DNA of 9,066 nt from Clostridiales bacterium (GCA_017612755.1 JAGAFH010000133.1:1-9066); one strand, 5' to 3'. Counted from the stretch's first letter, positions 1-7,777 are shown. Translations and numbers: made by a program. Notes: a model not told the origin generated them from the sequence alone.

Positions 1-416
1 CCGGCACCGATCTGAAGTCCGCCCTCAGAGAAAGCAGACTGTGTTCTGCCGTAAGCGATCTGAAGGAAGAGCTCTCTCATAGCTGTGTTGATAGCGTCGC
101 AGACAAGGTCTGTGTTAAGAGCTTCAAGAACTGTAAGACCGGGAAGGATCTCAGCAGCCATAGCAGCGGAGTGTGTCATACCGGAGCATCCGATAGTCTC
201 TACGAGAGCTTCCTGGATGATTCCGTCCTTAACGTTGAGGGAAAGCTTACAGCCACCCTGCTGAGGAGCACACCAGCCGATACCGTGTGTATAGCCGGAA
301 ATATCCTTAACCTCTTTTGACTGTACCCACTTAGCCTCTTCGGGGATGGGTGCAGCACCATGATGTACACCCTGATGTACGGGGCACATATTCTTAACTT
401 CTGTCGAGTAAATCAT
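1..416 (-). CDS. NifU/IscU-like iron-sulfur cluster scaffold protein, C-terminus cut by window edge
   Basis: The 138 visible residues begin MIYSTEVKNMCPVHQG and contain cysteines at 11, 49 (WCAPQQGGC), 56, 77 (IGCSGM) and 106 (LVCDAIN). The GCSG segment followed by a helix and a later Cys resembles the U-type scaffold fold that assembles Fe-S clusters in the cytoplasm. From memory, clostridial proteins of this type are about 230 residues long, so roughly 90 residues lie beyond position 1, and they often sit beside a so-called GGGtGRT protein. That neighbour cannot be checked here. The start at 416 is supported by AAGGAGGA ending 4 bases upstream; the internal Met10 has no comparable site. A likely promoter of its own lies at 465-493. 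The fold assignment is fairly sure. The exact role is inferred, as this branch is distinct from classical IscU. Confidence 0.75.
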   Translation of the reverse strand, partial: MIYSTEVKNMCPVHQGVHHGAAPIPEEAKWVQSKEVKDISGYTHGIGWCAPQQGGCKLSLNVKDGIIQEALVETIGCSGMTHSAAMAAEILPGLTVLEALNTDLVCDAINTAMRELFLQIAYGRTQSAFSEGGLQIGA

Positions 417-464
417 AGTATCCTCCTTAAATTTGCATTTGATCGGGATTTAAAATCACCAATA

Positions 465-493
465 AAATTACCATATATTATTATTATTATCAA
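465..493 (-). promoter_or_regulatory. Probable sigma-A promoter for the Fe-S scaffold gene
   Basis: On the minus strand a -35 box TTGATA (488-493) is followed after 17 bases by TAATTT (465-470). The -10 box is preceded by TGG, which forms an extended -10 (TGN). The -35 box matches consensus at five of six positions and the -10 at only three, so the extended element and the spacing carry the argument. The spacer is AT-rich with ATA/ATT repeats. A start near 458 would give a leader of about 42 bases ending in a strong Shine-Dalgarno. No terminator is visible between the HMA gene and this point, so read-through from the trp operon could add to expression. Confidence 0.45.
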
Positions 494-511
494 GGGAAGA
501 ACCGGTGAATA

Positions 512-763
512 TCAGCATATCCCGAAAAAGCCTTTCTTTTCGTAAGGCTCGGTCTTGATGCCCTTGACTTCGTAGCCTGTATCGGCGATGGCTTTTCGTA
601 TCTTCTCCTGGTCAGGCTCCTCCTTAGTGATGATCTCGGTGATCTTATCCTTGTGGGAAGACTTGACGCTCTTGGGGTTCAGTTCTTTTCTGACGGCATC
701 GTTAACATGGCTTTCGCACATGCCGCACATCATGCCCTCTACTTCCACTGTTGTCTTGAACAT
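512..763 (-). CDS. Small heavy-metal-associated (HMA) domain protein, CopZ/MerP-like fold
   Basis: The 83 residues form one HMA domain. The metal-binding loop GMMCGMCES carries Cys13 and Cys16 (MxCxxC form), and the rest fits the usual beta-alpha-beta-beta-alpha-beta order, ending near TGYEVKGI. The tail EKKGFFGIC adds a third cysteine as the last residue. Classical members carry Cu(I) or another soft metal to a P-type ATPase or sensor. No ATPase or metal regulator is present here, so the metal and partner are unknown. The gene starts 30 bases after the trpA stop, with GGGAG 7 bases before ATG and no visible promoter or terminator between them, so it probably is the last cistron of the trp operon. 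The family call is sure; a role linked to tryptophan is not shown. Confidence 0.85.
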   Translation of the reverse strand: MFKTTVEVEGMMCGMCESHVNDAVRKELNPKSVKSSHKDKITEIITKEEPDQEKIRKAIADTGYEVKGIKTEPYEKKGFFGIC

Positions 764-793
764 ATCTTTTCTCCCTTCAGCTTTATGGAGATA

Positions 794-1561
794 TTATAAC
801 GCTTCTTTCATCTCTTTGACGAAGGCGCCTACATGCGCAGGAGCATCTTTTCCGTACTTAGCGATGATCTTAACAATGGCAGATCCTACGATAACGCCGT
901 CTGCGGACCTGGCCATATTGGCTGCCTGCTCAGGATTGGAGATACCGAATCCGATGGCGCAGGGCACCTTGGAAGATTCCTTGATCTTGCCTACCAGTGT
1001 AGGGATATCAGTGGTGATGCTGGTCCTGGTTCCTGTAACACCCAGGCTGGAGACCACATAGATGAAGCCTTCCGCCTCCGAAGCGATCATGGAGATACGG
1101 TCCTCGGAAGTGGGAGCTATAAGGGATATAAGATCCACACCGTACTGATGGCAGAGGTCGATAAACTCGCCCTTCTCCTCGTAGGGGATGTCGGGGAGTA
1201 TAAGGCCGTCCATACCCAGTTCCTTACAGGTGGAGATGAACTTCTCACTGCCATAGGAGTAGATAACGTTGGCGTAGGTCATGAAGACCATGGGGATATC
1301 AGTATTCTTTCTGATCCTTCTTACCATATCGAAGATCTTATCCGTAGTAGTTCCCGCATTAAGGGCCCTTAAGGACGCCTCCTGGATAACGGGGCCTTCA
1401 GCTGTTGGATCAGAGAAAGGTATACCCAGCTCGATCAGATCTGCACCTGCCTTCTCCATCTCATAGACGATCTTCTCAGAGGTCTCCAGATCCGGATCCC
1501 CGCAGGTGATGAAAGGGATAAATGCCTTACCGTTTGTGAATGCTTCTTTTATCTTACTCAT
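794..1561 (-). CDS. trpA: Tryptophan synthase alpha chain
   Basis: TrpA cleaves indole-3-glycerol phosphate to indole and glyceraldehyde 3-phosphate, passing indole to TrpB through the alpha2-beta2 tunnel. I choose the ATG at 1561 over the upstream in-frame ATG at 1588. The resulting N-terminus [17 protein letters not shown] aligns with known TrpA starts, gives 255 residues (close to the family's length), and has GGAG upstream. The ATG overlaps the trpB stop as ATGAGTAA. The TIM-barrel motif ELGIPFSDP contains Glu44, equivalent to catalytic Glu49 of the Salmonella enzyme. The next motif reads TAEGP, placing Glu55 where Salmonella has the second catalytic acid, Asp60. The phosphate-binding segment IGFGIS and the later [10 protein letters not shown] are intact. 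Identity is certain; the effect of the Asp-to-Glu change is not. Confidence 0.97.
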   Translation of the reverse strand: MSKIKEAFTNGKAFIPFITCGDPDLETSEKIVYEMEKAGADLIELGIPFSDPTAEGPVIQEASLRALNAGTTTDKIFDMVRRIRKNTDIPMVFMTYANVIYSYGSEKFISTCKELGMDGLILPDIPYEEKGEFIDLCHQYGVDLISLIAPTSEDRISMIASEAEGFIYVVSSLGVTGTRTSITTDIPTLVGKIKESSKVPCAIGFGISNPEQAANMARSADGVIVGSAIVKIIAKYGKDAPAHVGAFVKEMKEAL

Positions 1562-2744
1562 GGATATCTTCTCCTCTGTATCTTGCAATGGCTGCGCAGT
1601 CCTTGTCGCCTCTTCCCGATACCGTTACTACGATGATCTGATCCTTGGGAAGTGTGGGTGCAATCTTCATAGCATAGGCGATGGCATGTGCTGACTCGAT
1701 GGCGGGGATGATGCCTTCTGTCCTGGAGAGATACTCAAAGGCATTTACAGCTTCGTCGTCAGTGATGGCCACATACTCTGCCCTCTTTGTGTCGTGAAGC
1801 CATGCGTGCTCAGGTCCGATGCCCGGGTAATCGAGGCCGGCAGATATGGAATAGACCGGTGCGATCTGGCCATATTCATCCTGGCAGAAATAGGACTTCA
1901 TTCCGTGGAAGATACCGAGCCTTCCTGTGTTGATGGTGGCAGCTGTCTCAAAGGTATCGATACCTCTTCCTGCAGCCTCTACGCCTATAAGCCTTACATC
2001 CTTATCTTCTATGAAATCGTAGAAGGATCCGATGGCATTGGAGCCGCCTCCGCAGCAGGCCATTACGATATCAGGAAGCCTTCCCTCTTTTTCCAGCATC
2101 TGGCTCTTGATCTCCCTGGAGATAACAGCCTGGAAATCACGGACGATAGTGGGGAAAGGATGGGGCCCCATTACGGAACCCAGACAGTAGTGGGTGTCTT
2201 CGATCCTGGAAGTCCACTCCCTCATAGCCTCGGATACGGCATCCTTCAAGGTCCTGGTACCTGTCTTGACGGGAATTACTTCCGCACCCAGAAGTCTCAT
2301 CCTGTATACATTGAGAGCCTGTCTCTTTGTATCCTCTTCGCCCATGAAGACTACGCACTCCATTCCGAAAAGAGCGGCAGCCGTGGCTGTGGCAACGCCG
2401 TGCTGTCCGGCGCCCGTCTCGGCGATAAGTCTTGTCTTGCCCATCTTCTTTGCAAGAAGGGCCTGGCCGAGGACGTTATTTACCTTGTGGGCTCCCGTGT
2501 GGTTCAGATCCTCCCTCTTAAGGTAGATCCTGGCGCCACCTAAGTCCTCAGTCATCTTCTTTGCGAAGTAAAGTCTGCTGGGACGGTTGGCATATTCGTT
2601 AAAGAGGGTCTGAAGCTCTTCGTTAAACTCCGGATCATCCTTATACTTGTTATAAGCCTGCTCAAGTTCGATAACAGCATTCATAAGTGTCTCGGGGATA
2701 TACTGTCCGCCGTGGACTCCGAATCTTCCTTCTTTCTCACTCAT
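1554..2744 (-). CDS. trpB: Tryptophan synthase beta chain (TrpB1 type)
   Basis: This PLP enzyme condenses indole with L-serine to make L-tryptophan, the last step of the pathway. The 396 residues number almost exactly like the Salmonella protein. HTGAHKVNN carries the PLP lysine at 87, ETGAGQHG has catalytic Glu109, and CGGGSNA (231-237) is the phosphate-binding loop. TEGIIPAIE includes Glu350, and SGRGDKD (376-382) is the pyridine-nitrogen loop. Length and motifs place it with TrpB1, the partner of TrpA, rather than the longer free-standing TrpB2. The start lies 3 bases after the trpF stop, with AAGGAG 9 bases upstream. The end overlaps the trpA start by 8 bases, which suits coupled synthesis of the two subunits. 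Confidence 0.98.
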   Translation of the reverse strand: MSEKEGRFGVHGGQYIPETLMNAVIELEQAYNKYKDDPEFNEELQTLFNEYANRPSRLYFAKKMTEDLGGARIYLKREDLNHTGAHKVNNVLGQALLAKKMGKTRLIAETGAGQHGVATATAAALFGMECVVFMGEEDTKRQALNVYRMRLLGAEVIPVKTGTRTLKDAVSEAMREWTSRIEDTHYCLGSVMGPHPFPTIVRDFQAVISREIKSQMLEKEGRLPDIVMACCGGGSNAIGSFYDFIEDKDVRLIGVEAAGRGIDTFETAATINTGRLGIFHGMKSYFCQDEYGQIAPVYSISAGLDYPGIGPEHAWLHDTKRAEYVAITDDEAVNAFEYLSRTEGIIPAIESAHAIAYAMKIAPTLPKDQIIVVTVSGRGDKDCAAIARYRGEDIHE

Positions 2745-2747
2745 CTC

Positions 2748-3362
2748 TCAATACTCCTTCTTTGCATTTCTCGAAAATCTTATCATCTTTTCTCTGTCTT
2801 TGTGTCCGTCAGTTTCAACTCCGGAACTTACATCTACTCCTATGAGGTGAGGACCGGCATTTTCTATAGCCCGGGCCACGTTCCCATCATTAAGTCCTCC
2901 GGCCAGGATAAAGTCCCTTTCTATCCCTTTTATGAGGGAATGATCAAAGAGCTTTCCTGAACCTCCCACTCCCGCATCAAGAAGCACCAGATCGGCAGAG
3001 CTTTCGTTGGCTCTTCTGATATCTTCTTCTCCTTTAACGATAAAGACTTTGATTATCTTCCTGCCGGGAGCCAGTTTCTTCAGTTCTCTTATGTAGTCCT
3101 CATCTTCGTCACCGTGAAGCTGGATCATATCGATGATATCATCTCCTGCTATCCTGATGATGTTTTCAACAGGTTCGTTTACGAAGACTCCCACCTTTCT
3201 GATGTTCTCCGGAAGAGCTTTTGAGATAGTCTTAACAAACTCCGGCTCCACCGACCTCTTAAAGCCCGGTGTCAGGATAAATCCGGCCAGGTCTCCCCCG
3301 GCTTCTTTAAGGAAGCGTATATCCTCTTCTCTTCTGTTTCCGCAGAACTTCACCAGTGTCAT
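2748..3362 (-). CDS. trpF: Phosphoribosylanthranilate isomerase
   Basis: TrpF carries out the Amadori rearrangement of N-(5'-phosphoribosyl)anthranilate to CdRP. The 204 residues match the usual length of the monofunctional enzyme. The general-base cysteine is Cys7 in VKFCGNR, and the general acid is Asp129 in LLDAGVGGSGK, the expected pair for this TIM barrel. The product phosphate site is seen in GSGK and in GVDVSSGVE near residues 175-183. The segment after Cys7 is GNRREEDI, where most family members read GLTR or GITR, a mild deviation. The start codon overlaps the trpC stop as ATGA. TrpF and TrpC are separate proteins here, unlike the fused TrpCF of enteric bacteria. Confidence 0.96.
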   Translation of the reverse strand: MTLVKFCGNRREEDIRFLKEAGGDLAGFILTPGFKRSVEPEFVKTISKALPENIRKVGVFVNEPVENIIRIAGDDIIDMIQLHGDEDEDYIRELKKLAPGRKIIKVFIVKGEEDIRRANESSADLVLLDAGVGGSGKLFDHSLIKGIERDFILAGGLNDGNVARAIENAGPHLIGVDVSSGVETDGHKDREKMIRFSRNAKKEY

Positions 3363-4144
3363 ATGAGTCTTTTAAGCTCCTTTATAAATGCGCTCTTGTC
3401 CTGAGATCTCATTACTGATTCTCCAATCAGGACAGCATTCACTTTGTTATCCTGAAGCCTTCTTATATCTTCCGCAGTCTTAACTCCGCTCTCGGCAACA
3501 AAGACGATATCTTCGGGAATATCCTTTCTGAGCCTTAAGCAGTTAAGGGGATCCACAGTAAAATCCTTAAGATCTCTGTTGTTGACTCCTATGACCCTTG
3601 CACCGGATCTAAGGGCCATCTGAACTTCCGTCTCATCGTGGGCTTCCACTAAAGCGGAAAGGCCCAGCTCATCACAGATCCCTATATATTCCTTTAAGGT
3701 CTTTTCATCAAGGATGGAACAGATAAGAAGCACTGCCGATGCCCCTGATACCTTTGCCTCGTAGATCATATACTCATCTACAACGAAGTCCTTTCGAAGG
3801 CAGGGGATATCCACGGTCTCACTGATCTTCTTAAGATAGGAGATATCCCCCTTGAACCACCGGGGCTCGGTAAGGACGGAGATGGCAGATGCTCCAGCCT
3901 TTTCGTAGTCTTTTGCTATCTCAAGGTATGGGAAATCCTCTGCGATGATGCCTTTTGAGGGGGATGCTTTTTTGCACTCCAGGATAAAGGACATGCCTTC
4001 CCTCTTCAGCGCCTTTTCGAAACCGAAGTCTCCCTTAGGAAGAGATAAGGCCTCGGCCTTCATCTCATCTGAAGAGATGTTCTCCTTTGACTTACTTACC
4101 CGCTCTCTTGCGGCTTCTGCGATCGTGTCTAAGATATTACTCAT
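3359..4144 (-). CDS. trpC: Indole-3-glycerol phosphate synthase
   Basis: TrpC decarboxylates and closes the ring of CdRP to form indole-3-glycerol phosphate. The 261 residues are the length of the stand-alone enzyme. Active-site residues are visible by alignment to the E. coli and Sulfolobus enzymes: Glu56 and Lys58 in [13 protein letters not shown], Lys118 in [12 protein letters not shown], Glu167 in ALVEAHDE, the Asn pair at 188-189 in [10 protein letters not shown], and Ser219 in VAESGV. The C-terminal LIGESVM is the phosphate-binding end of the barrel. The start overlaps the trpD stop and the stop overlaps the trpF start, both as ATGA, so translation is probably coupled through this part of the operon. 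Confidence 0.97.
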   Translation of the reverse strand: MSNILDTIAEAARERVSKSKENISSDEMKAEALSLPKGDFGFEKALKREGMSFILECKKASPSKGIIAEDFPYLEIAKDYEKAGASAISVLTEPRWFKGDISYLKKISETVDIPCLRKDFVVDEYMIYEAKVSGASAVLLICSILDEKTLKEYIGICDELGLSALVEAHDETEVQMALRSGARVIGVNNRDLKDFTVDPLNCLRLRKDIPEDIVFVAESGVKTAEDIRRLQDNKVNAVLIGESVMRSQDKSAFIKELKRLI

Positions 4145-5163
4145 TTGTTTGACTCTTCGATAAACTTCTCCATCGTCTCATAAGCCTTGCCTGAGTCGAT
4201 GAGCTCTGCTGCCTTCTTTATACCCTCAGCGATGGAAGCAGCCTTGCCGCCCACATAGATGGCTGCACCTGCATTGAGAAGGACTGCGTTTCTCTTTGTT
4301 CCGGTGATCTTTCCCTGAAGGATATCCTTTGTGATCTGGGCATTCTCCTCAGGAGTTCCGCCTACAAGTTCTTCCTTGGTGCCTCTTACAAGACCGAAGT
4401 CCTCAGGCTTGATCTCAAACTTTGTGATCTCTCCGTCATTCAGTTCGCATACTGTTGTGGCATCAGATGCGGAGATCTCATCCAGCTTGTCGTTACCATA
4501 TACAACGAGAGCTCTCTTAACACCCAGGTTCTTAAGGACATGGGCAACGGGCTCTGCCAGATATCCGTCGTAGACACCCAGAAGGAAATACTCGGGGGAA
4601 GCGGGATTTGTAAGGGGGCCAAGGATATTAAATACAGTCCTGAAGCCCAGCTCTTTTCTGATAGCTCCCACGTACTTCATGGCGGCGTGGTATTTCTGTG
4701 CGAAAAGGAATGCAAAGCCTGCATTTTCGAGAAGGGCGGGAACCTTTTCCGGGTCGATAGCGATGTTGGCGCCCAGAGCCTCCAGACAGTCAGCCGTACC
4801 TGACTTGGAAGATGCAGCACGGTTACCGTGCTTTGCCACCTTGATGCCTGAAGATGCGATAACAAATGCGGATGTAGTGGAGATATTGAAGCTCTGGGCT
4901 CCGTCTCCGCCGGTTCCTACGATCTCCAGCACCTCCATACCGGGATGCTCTACCTTTGAAGCGTGCTCCCTCATGGCCTGGGCGCAGCCTGAGATCTCAT
5001 CGATGGTCTCTGCCCTTGCGCTCTTTGTGGAAAGAGCAGCCAGGAAAGCCGCATTCTGTGTAGGTGTGGTCTCTCCGTTCATGATCTCGTTCATGACCTG
5101 ATAAGCCTCGTCATATGTAAGATCTTCCTTGTTTACTATCTTGATGATTCCTTCCTTGATCAT
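4141..5163 (-). CDS. trpD: Anthranilate phosphoribosyltransferase
   Basis: TrpD transfers the phosphoribosyl group of PRPP to anthranilate. The 340 residues show the small helical N-terminal domain, then GTGGD at 83-87 for the PRPP pyrophosphate, [10 protein letters not shown] at 91-100, and [21 protein letters not shown] at 111-131. [17 protein letters not shown] (159-175) supplies anthranilate-binding residues and leads into NILGPLTNP. The first start, at 5163, overlaps the trpG stop as ATGA. The glutamine amidotransferase TrpG is a separate upstream gene and not fused to TrpD as in E. coli. All family motifs are intact. Confidence 0.98.
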   Translation of the reverse strand: MIKEGIIKIVNKEDLTYDEAYQVMNEIMNGETTPTQNAAFLAALSTKSARAETIDEISGCAQAMREHASKVEHPGMEVLEIVGTGGDGAQSFNISTTSAFVIASSGIKVAKHGNRAASSKSGTADCLEALGANIAIDPEKVPALLENAGFAFLFAQKYHAAMKYVGAIRKELGFRTVFNILGPLTNPASPEYFLLGVYDGYLAEPVAHVLKNLGVKRALVVYGNDKLDEISASDATTVCELNDGEITKFEIKPEDFGLVRGTKEELVGGTPEENAQITKDILQGKITGTKRNAVLLNAGAAIYVGGKAASIAEGIKKAAELIDSGKAYETMEKFIEESNK

Positions 5164-5753
5164 TTCTGATTCCTCCTCATGTTTCTTGCGATATTTATAA
5201 AGTTTTCCATCATCTTTTTTCCGTCAGGGGTCATTATGGATTCCGGATGGAACTGCACTCCATAGACCTGGTATTCTTTGTGTTTTACTGCCATTACTTC
5301 ACCTTCGTCCGTAACTGCGGTCACCTGAAGGTCCTCCGGCATAGTGGCAGGATCTGCTGCCAGGGAGTGGTATCTGGCAACGGGGACTGAAATGAAAAGT
5401 CCGTTAAAGAGATCGCAGTCGCTGGATACGGTGATCACGGACTGCTTGCCGTGCATCAGTTCCTTTGCATAAGTAACTGTAGCTCCGTAAGCTGCGCAGA
5501 TGGCCTGATGTCCCAGGCATACGCCCAGGATGGGATATCTGTCTCCCAGTCTCTTTATAACGTCGATACATACACCTGCATCTTCCGGCCTTCCGGGACC
5601 GGGGGAGATGAATATGGCCTCGGGGGAAAGATCATCTATCTCCTCCACCGTCATCTCATCATTTCTTATAACCTTTATTTCAGGCTCCACGGATCCGATG
5701 AGCTGGTAGAGGTTATAAGAAAAACTGTCATAATTATCTATAAGCAGTACCAT
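5160..5753 (-). CDS. trpG: Anthranilate synthase component II, glutamine amidotransferase
   Basis: TrpG hydrolyses glutamine and supplies ammonia to TrpE. It is a class I amidotransferase of 197 residues. DNYDSFSYN stands at the N-terminus, [11 protein letters not shown] at 50-60 forms the oxyanion region, the nucleophile is Cys79 in GVCLGHQ, and the other triad members are His169 and Glu171 in QFHPES. HGKQS and RYHSL are the usual contact segments. The ATG at 5753 has a strong AAAGGAGG 6 bases upstream, which overlaps the trpE stop codon. In some Firmicutes such a protein also serves as PabA in folate synthesis. No pabB is present here and this one sits in the trp operon, so trpG is the better name. 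Confidence 0.96.
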   Translation of the reverse strand: MVLLIDNYDSFSYNLYQLIGSVEPEIKVIRNDEMTVEEIDDLSPEAIFISPGPGRPEDAGVCIDVIKRLGDRYPILGVCLGHQAICAAYGATVTYAKELMHGKQSVITVSSDCDLFNGLFISVPVARYHSLAADPATMPEDLQVTAVTDEGEVMAVKHKEYQVYGVQFHPESIMTPDGKKMMENFINIARNMRRNQK

Positions 5754-5765
5754 GTTAAACCTCCT

Positions 5766-7232
5766 TTAAAGCTCTTCGTCAGATGCGGCCTTAATGGCAT
5801 TTATTACTGCCGCCGCCTTGTTGATGCACTCGGTATATTCCTTCTCGGGAACAGAGTCGTAAACGATGCCTGCTCCTGACCTGACAAATACCTTGCTGCC
5901 TTTCTTATATGCGATCCTTATGGCGATACATGTGTCCAGATTCCCGGAAAAATCCACATATCCGATAGCGCCGCCGTAGATGCCTCTCTTGTTGTTTTCG
6001 AGCTCATTTATAAGCTGGCACGCGCGGATCTTGGGTGCGCCGGAAAGTGTTCCGGCAGGAAGGATGGCATCGATGGCATCAAGGGCATCGAACTCATCCC
6101 TGATGGTTCCCTTTACGGTAGATCCGATGTGCATTACATGGGAGAACCGCAAGATGGAATGAAGGTTCTTTACGCTGACAGATCCAAACTTTGCGATCTT
6201 TCCGATATCATTTCTTCCCAGATCCACCAGCATATTGTGCTCTGCCAGTTCCTTGGGATCTGCCAGGAGCTCCTTTTCCAGTTCCAGATCCTCTTCTTCC
6301 GTCTTTCCCCTGGGCCTTGTTCCTGCCAGGGGATATGTATAGAGGGTGTCTCCCTCAAGCTTAACTAAAGTCTCGGGTGATGCGCCTGCCACCTCTACAT
6401 CCGTGCCTGAGAAGTAGAACATGTAGGGGGAAGGATTGGTGGTACGAAGGAGTCTGTAAACATTAAGAAGGCTTCCCTCGTAGTCCGCCTCAAGACGGTT
6501 GGAAAGAACGATCTGGAAGATGTCTCCCTCCTTGATGTGATATCTGGCCTTTTCAACCATATTGCAGTATTCTTCTTTTCCGAAGAGAGGCCTTATATCG
6601 CTCAGGAGCTTGCCGGGAGTCTCCTTAACGCCTTCACCGTTACGGATCAGGCTGATAAGAGCTTCAAGATCCTTCCCGGCTCTTTCGTATTCATTCTCAA
6701 TATCATCAAGTCTTATATTTACGATGAGGATGATCTTCTGCATCAGGGAGTCAAAAGCGATGACCTTGTCAAAGAGCATCAGATCCACATCCTTGAAGCC
6801 TTCCTTATCTTCTGCATCCAGATCCAGGCTCTTCTCCGCATACTTTATGTAGTCATAGGAGAAGTATCCTACAAGGCCGCCTGTAAATGCGGGAAGAAAG
6901 TCGAGTTTAGGGCTTCTATAGTCCTTCATGATGTTTCTGATGACATCCCCGGGATCTGTTGTCTCTATTGTCTCGTCTCCCACGGTCATGACACCGTTGG
7001 CACAGGTGATATCCAGCTTGGGGTCAAAGCCCAGGAAGGTATATCTTCCCCTGTTCTCGTTGTTCTCCATGGACTCCAGCATATAAGTATGCGTAGAGAC
7101 GTTCTTTAAGATCTTCAGAACTTCTATGGGTGTCTTAATATCAGACAGGATAGAAGTTGAAACCGGAATACACTTATATTCCGCAGAAGAAGCATATTTC
7201 TTTACTTCTTCCAGTGACGGTCTGATCTCCAT
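5766..7232 (-). CDS. trpE: Anthranilate synthase component I
   Basis: TrpE converts chorismate to anthranilate with ammonia from TrpG, the committed step of tryptophan synthesis. The 488 residues hold an N-terminal regulatory domain and a C-terminal chorismate-binding domain. LESMENNENRGRYTFLG (52-68) contains the LES segment of the tryptophan feedback site, so the enzyme should be inhibited by its end product. Catalytic-domain signatures are GDIFQIVLSNR (236-246), AGTRPRG (303-309), EHNMLVDLGRNDIG (331-344), LPAGTLSGAPKIRA (391-404) and RGIYGGAIGYVDFSG (416-430). ATG at 7232 has AAAGGAG about 10 bases upstream. It is the first gene after the T-box leader. PabB is the alternative in this superfamily, but the operon and the LES motif favour TrpE. 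Confidence 0.97.
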   Translation of the reverse strand: MEIRPSLEEVKKYASSAEYKCIPVSTSILSDIKTPIEVLKILKNVSTHTYMLESMENNENRGRYTFLGFDPKLDITCANGVMTVGDETIETTDPGDVIRNIMKDYRSPKLDFLPAFTGGLVGYFSYDYIKYAEKSLDLDAEDKEGFKDVDLMLFDKVIAFDSLMQKIILIVNIRLDDIENEYERAGKDLEALISLIRNGEGVKETPGKLLSDIRPLFGKEEYCNMVEKARYHIKEGDIFQIVLSNRLEADYEGSLLNVYRLLRTTNPSPYMFYFSGTDVEVAGASPETLVKLEGDTLYTYPLAGTRPRGKTEEEDLELEKELLADPKELAEHNMLVDLGRNDIGKIAKFGSVSVKNLHSILRFSHVMHIGSTVKGTIRDEFDALDAIDAILPAGTLSGAPKIRACQLINELENNKRGIYGGAIGYVDFSGNLDTCIAIRIAYKKGSKVFVRSGAGIVYDSVPEKEYTECINKAAAVINAIKAASDEEL

Positions 7233-7270
7233 TTTTCAAAAGCTCCTTTCGTTTCCTCTGTCAGAGCAAT

Positions 7271-7307
7271 AAAAAAGTCCCTGACAGAAATCTTTTCTGT
7301 CAAGGAC
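7271..7307 (-). terminator. Intrinsic terminator of the trp T-box leader
   Basis: GTCCTTGACAGAAA pairs with TTTCTGTCAGGGAC through 14 base pairs, with one G-U and an AGA loop, and TTTTTT follows directly. It ends 38 bases before the trpE start codon. It forms when charged tRNA-Trp cannot stabilise the antiterminator and stops transcription before the structural genes. Confidence 0.96.
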
Positions 7308-7339
7308 GAATTCTCAATAAATCCGTGGTGCCACCTTGA
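7300..7339 (-). promoter_or_regulatory. T-box antiterminator with tRNA-acceptor bulge TGGC
   Basis: TCAAGG (7334-7339) pairs with CCTTGA (7300-7305). ACGGATT then pairs with AATTCGT through seven base pairs, one of them G-U, closing a 7-base loop. Between the helices sits the seven-base bulge TGGCACC (7327-7333). Its TGGC pairs with 5'-GCCA of an uncharged tRNA carrying discriminator G73, which is what bacterial tRNA-Trp has. The CCTTGA strand is also the 5' arm of the terminator, so the two folds exclude each other. Confidence 0.92.
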
Positions 7340-7569
7340 TTCTTCAATAAGATGATCTTATGAAGCACTTAGCAGGATACCAACATATCCCCGGCAAATA
7401 ACGCATGCCCTCGCGTCACAGAATACTCGGCCTAAGCCTTTGACTGCACCCTCAGCGGTCCATTTGATGACTTGTTTTCCACCGGACTCTCAGCAACGCC
7501 GGCTCTCTGTGGGATCATGATCACCTTTATCTCCGCATCAACGGTTTGGTGTTTATTCAATTAAAGTAA

Positions 7570-7598
7570 ACAATATACTTTACGGATTTGTTTGTCAA
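7570..7598 (-). promoter_or_regulatory. Promoter of the trp operon
   Basis: The perfect -35 box TTGACA (7593-7598) and TATTGT (7570-7575, four of six consensus bases) are separated by 17 bases. Transcription would start near 7563, just before the T-box Stem I, which agrees with the extent of the leader. The -35 box begins 9 bases after the stop codon of the 56-residue ORF upstream. I saw no TrpR-like palindrome or TRAP-type (GAG/TAG) repeats, so control is probably by the T-box alone. Confidence 0.8.
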
Positions 7599-7606
7599 GA
7601 ATGATT

Positions 7607-7777
7607 TTACTTACCAAGCTGCTTGGCAATGGAATCAACGTCGGGAAGGTCTACCTTTACCTTCTTCTCAACTTCGTCGATAGCCTTATTTACAGCTGCC
7701 TTTGTGCTCTGGTCCTTGGATACCTTCTCTACTGCATCCTCTGCTACATCCTTGATCTTGTTGATATCGAGATCCAT
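7607..7777 (-). CDS. Small charged helical protein of unknown function, 56 residues
   Basis: The ORF encodes MDLDINKIKDVAEDAVEKVS and continues to a C-terminus of VDLPDVDSIAKQLGK. It is rich in Lys, Asp, Glu and Val and has no Cys, Trp, signal peptide or membrane segment. Residues 5-40 look amphipathic and helical. GGGAGGT lies 7 bases before ATG and codon use matches the neighbouring genes, so I think it is truly translated. I do not recognise the family. It stands between a strong terminator and the trp promoter, with no terminator of its own, so its message may run into the T-box leader and end at the leader terminator. A weak promoter may overlap the upstream terminator. A cytoplasmic protein is the only prediction I would make. 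Confidence 0.75.
   Translation of the reverse strand: MDLDINKIKDVAEDAVEKVSKDQSTKAAVNKAIDEVEKKVKVDLPDVDSIAKQLGK

Larger units (their letters stand above)
7268..7563 (-). promoter_or_regulatory. Tryptophan T-box riboswitch leader of the trp operon
   Basis: This leader of about 300 bases binds tRNA-Trp and lets transcription continue only when the tRNA is uncharged. In Stem I I can pair GCGG (7533-7536) with CCGC (7455-7458), ATGAT (7514-7518) with GTCAT (7467-7471), and CCA (7510-7512) with TGG (7479-7481). The AGAGAG bulge and the conserved apical GTTGCTGAGAGTC lie above these. The specifier loop then presents TGG at 7460-7462, followed by A, as T-box specifiers usually are. A Stem III hairpin spans 7342-7365. 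The T-box proper, AAGGTGGCACCACGG (7323-7337), and a terminator complete the element. The specifier, the operon and the tRNA-matching bulge all agree on tryptophan. Stem I pairs were drawn by eye. Confidence 0.96.

Noticed and set aside
360..545. Plus-strand 61-codon frame across the Fe-S gene start
   Set aside because: It spans two minus-strand gene ends and the promoter between them, and has no ribosome site.
764..793. TCTCC...GGAGA hairpin between trpA and the HMA gene
   Set aside because: Five pairs with a large loop and no T tract. It is too weak to be a terminator; at most it slightly masks the HMA ribosome site.
588..1372. Two overlapping plus-strand open frames of 157 and 179 codons
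   Set aside because: They lie antisense to trpA and the HMA gene, which have clear motifs. No regulatory signals serve them.
1794..2543. Long 249-codon open frame on the plus strand
   Set aside because: It lies antisense within trpB, whose motifs are complete. The frame is Cys-rich with no family likeness and no ribosome site, so it is a shadow of trpB.
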